A DNA stretch of 64,000 nucleotides from CAZPXZ01 sp965219495 (GTDB taxonomy: Bacteria; Pseudomonadota; Alphaproteobacteria; Rhodobacterales; CAZPXZ01): the NCBI GenBank assembly GCA_965219495.1, contig OZ244777.1, forward strand, positions 62,001 to 126,000, read 5' to 3'. Of the stretch, positions 62,341 to 64,000 are shown one piece after another. How positions within the stretch are numbered: position 1 is the stretch's first letter; every line of letters starts with the position of its first letter. A program made the position numbers and the translations under genes. Under the pieces are notes generated by a model. That model had not been told where the DNA came from, did no database searches, and saw only the letters and a list, made by a program, of their open reading frames with translations.

Positions 62341-64000
62341 ATGTCCCCGCAGTCTAGTATTGGTCCTGGCGATCATCTTGTCCTGCTCGATGGTTCAGGA
62401 TTCGTTTTTCGAGCCTATCACGCCTTGCCGCCGCTGACGCGGCGGTCAGATGGCTTGCCGGTAGGGGCGGTGTCGGGCTTCTGCAATATGCTGTTCAAGC
62501 TCCTCCGGGACGCTGTCGGCGGCGACCAGCCGTCGCACTTGGCAGTGATCTTCGACGCGAAGGGAACGAGCTTTCGGAACGAAATCTTCGAAGCGTACAA
62601 AGCGAATCGTCCGCCGCCGGAGCCCGACTTGGTTCCCCAATTCCCGCTCGTGCGGGAAGCCGTACGGGCCTTCAATGTGGCCTGCGTGGAGTTGGTCAAT
62701 TTCGAAGCTGACGATCTGATCGCGACCTATACGCGCCAAGCCGAACAGGCTGGCGCCCGGGTCAGCATTTTTTCATCCGACAAAGACTTGATGCAGCTCG
62801 TTTCCGATCGTGTCGAGATGCGCGATACGATGAGAAACTCTGCAATCGGGCCGAATGAAGTTCGCGAAAAATTTGGCGTTGGTCCCGAGAAGATGGTGGA
62901 CCTTCAGGCTCTGGCTGGCGATTCCACCGACAATGTGCCCGGTGCGCCGGGAATCGGTGTGAAAACCGCGGCGGCACTGCTGCATGAATACGGAGATCTT
63001 GACAATCTCCTGGCGAGAGCGAGCGAGATCAAGCAGCCGAAGCGGCGCGAAGCCCTGACCGAATTCGTGAAACAGATCAGAGTATCCAAGAAACTGGTCC
63101 AACTCGATGATCGCGTACCGGTGCCAGTGCCGGTCGGCGACTTTCGAATGGCGGCTCCTGAGCCGGACAAACTGCTGGAATTTCTCCGCAAGATGGAGTT
63201 TCGCACATTCACAGAGCGCGTGGCCGCTTCGCTCGGCGCGAATGCTGGGGCCGTGGAGGAAGCAAAAGGTGCCGCGGAGGCGGCTTCCGTAGCGGGTGAT
63301 TTTTCAGAGCTTCAATATGAACTGGTGAACTCTCGGGAGCGTCTCCAAGCCTGGGTCTTGCGAGCCTGGGAGAAAGGAGCCGTAGCCGTCGATACGGAAA
63401 CCGATTCGCTCGACGAAATGCGGGCCAAACTCGTCGGGGTGTCGCTTGCGGTCACGGCCGGAGAGGCATGCTATATCCCTGTCGGTCATCGCAACGAGAG
63501 CGAAACGGAAGGACTCTTTGCGGCAGAGCCCACGCTTAGCGAAGGCCAGTTGCCAATTGGTGTCGCGCTCGAAGTTCTGCGTCCGCTGCTGGAAGATGAG
63601 ACGGTGCTGAAAATCGGCCACAACCTGAAGTTCGATGCGAAGGTGTTCGGGCAATACGGCATCGAACTCCGGTCCATCGACGACACCATGTTGATGTCTT
63701 ATGTGCTTGCCGCTGGCCGGCACCGCCAGAAGCTGGACGATCTCGCGGAAATTTATCTCGGTCACAAGACGCAACCCATTACGGAGTTGATCGGGAAAGG
63801 GCGAACACGGATCACTTTCGCGCAAGTGGACCCAAAGAAAGCCGCGCACTATGCCGCGGAAGACGCAGATGTTGCGCTTCGATTACATCACGTATTCCGG
63901 CGTTCGCTGATTGATGACAGCAAAAGTACGGTCTACGAAACGCTTGAACGGCCGCTGCTTCCCGTTCTTGCCGCCATGGAGAGGACCGGCATGCGGGTGG
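62341..64000 (+). CDS. polA: DNA polymerase I, 5' part (runs off the window)
   Basis: The first 553 codons of PolA, from the ATG at 62341 (GDHLVLLDGSGFVFRAYHAL). The 5' nuclease domain is complete: VSIFSSDKDLMQLVSDRVEM, then GVGPEKMVDLQALAGDSTDN and GVGVKTAAALL (H3TH). From about residue 320 the 3'-5' exonuclease domain has AVDTETDSLDEMRA with both first-motif acids, LKIGHNLKFDAKVF and YAAEDADVALR, so proofreading should be active. The text ends just as the polymerase domain begins (LERPLLPVLAAMERTGM). No frame break is seen. Confidence 0.96.
   Translation, partial: MSPQSSIGPGDHLVLLDGSGFVFRAYHALPPLTRRSDGLPVGAVSGFCNMLFKLLRDAVGGDQPSHLAVIFDAKGTSFRNEIFEAYKANRPPPEPDLVPQFPLVREAVRAFNVACVELVNFEADDLIATYTRQAEQAGARVSIFSSDKDLMQLVSDRVEMRDTMRNSAIGPNEVREKFGVGPEKMVDLQALAGDSTDNVPGAPGIGVKTAAALLHEYGDLDNLLARASEIKQPKRREALTEFVKQIRVSKKLVQLDDRVPVPVPVGDFRMAAPEPDKLLEFLRKMEFRTFTERVAASLGANAGAVEEAKGAAEAASVAGDFSELQYELVNSRERLQAWVLRAWEKGAVAVDTETDSLDEMRAKLVGVSLAVTAGEACYIPVGHRNESETEGLFAAEPTLSEGQLPIGVALEVLRPLLEDETVLKIGHNLKFDAKVFGQYGIELRSIDDTMLMSYVLAAGRHRQKLDDLAEIYLGHKTQPITELIGKGRTRITFAQVDPKKAAHYAAEDADVALRLHHVFRRSLIDDSKSTVYETLERPLLPVLAAMERTGMRV

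Overview
The window reads as chromosomal DNA of a GC-rich, respiring, Gram-negative bacterium. LolA indicates an outer membrane, and a UbiH-type hydroxylase indicates ubiquinone. The housekeeping neighbourhoods (HDAC-like/xseB/ispA/dxs; xth/lolA/ftsK/ubiH-type; Trm112/thioredoxin-TPR/ProX-type/purH) are arrangements I associate with Alphaproteobacteria. That placement is an inference from gene content and order, not a measured result.

Layout: 1-1245 holds no gene I can support. 1246-18591 is housekeeping: isoprenoid supply (ispA, dxs), DNA metabolism (xseB, xth, ftsK), queuosine (queG), lipoprotein transport (lolA), quinone synthesis, a thioredoxin-TPR chaperone and purine synthesis (purH). 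18651-23388 is a urate/allantoin catabolic cluster (uraD, puuD, uraH, puuE, alc, allA) that takes urate to glyoxylate and urea. 23402-24634 is a reductase. 24871-33829 is a split myo-inositol cluster: iolD and iolE, a three-part Frc-like sugar ABC importer, an iolC-DUF2090 fusion and iolB. 34117-36580 is an XhoI/PaeR7I-type restriction-modification pair. 37325-37879 is a brnT toxin with a frameshifted brnA antitoxin. 38010-39360 is an intact IS1595-family element with perfect ends and target duplication.

39846-54942 is the least familiar block. It contains a peptide-type ABC importer, two tandem enantioselective-type amidases, an Asp/Glu/hydantoin racemase-like protein, a polar amino-acid ABC importer and two different ureohydrolases. 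Together they look like an uptake and breakdown route for an amide-bearing guanidino or ureido compound. I offer it as the best candidate for an undescribed pathway.

54943-60166 is a graveyard of mobile elements: fragments of TnpB, IS1634, a group II intron, IS110/IS1111, a DUF4338 protein and IS1380. An anonymous stretch of about 780 bases separates it from the 3' end of a tRNA-Arg(CCG) gene, which suggests, but does not prove, an island border. Housekeeping resumes at 61091 with an ABC ATPase, a zinc-ribbon protein and the first 1.66 kb of polA, which runs off the end. I recognised no transcriptional regulator anywhere in the window. Several pathways here release urea or nitrogen (urate, allantoin, guanidino compounds), but no urease is present.
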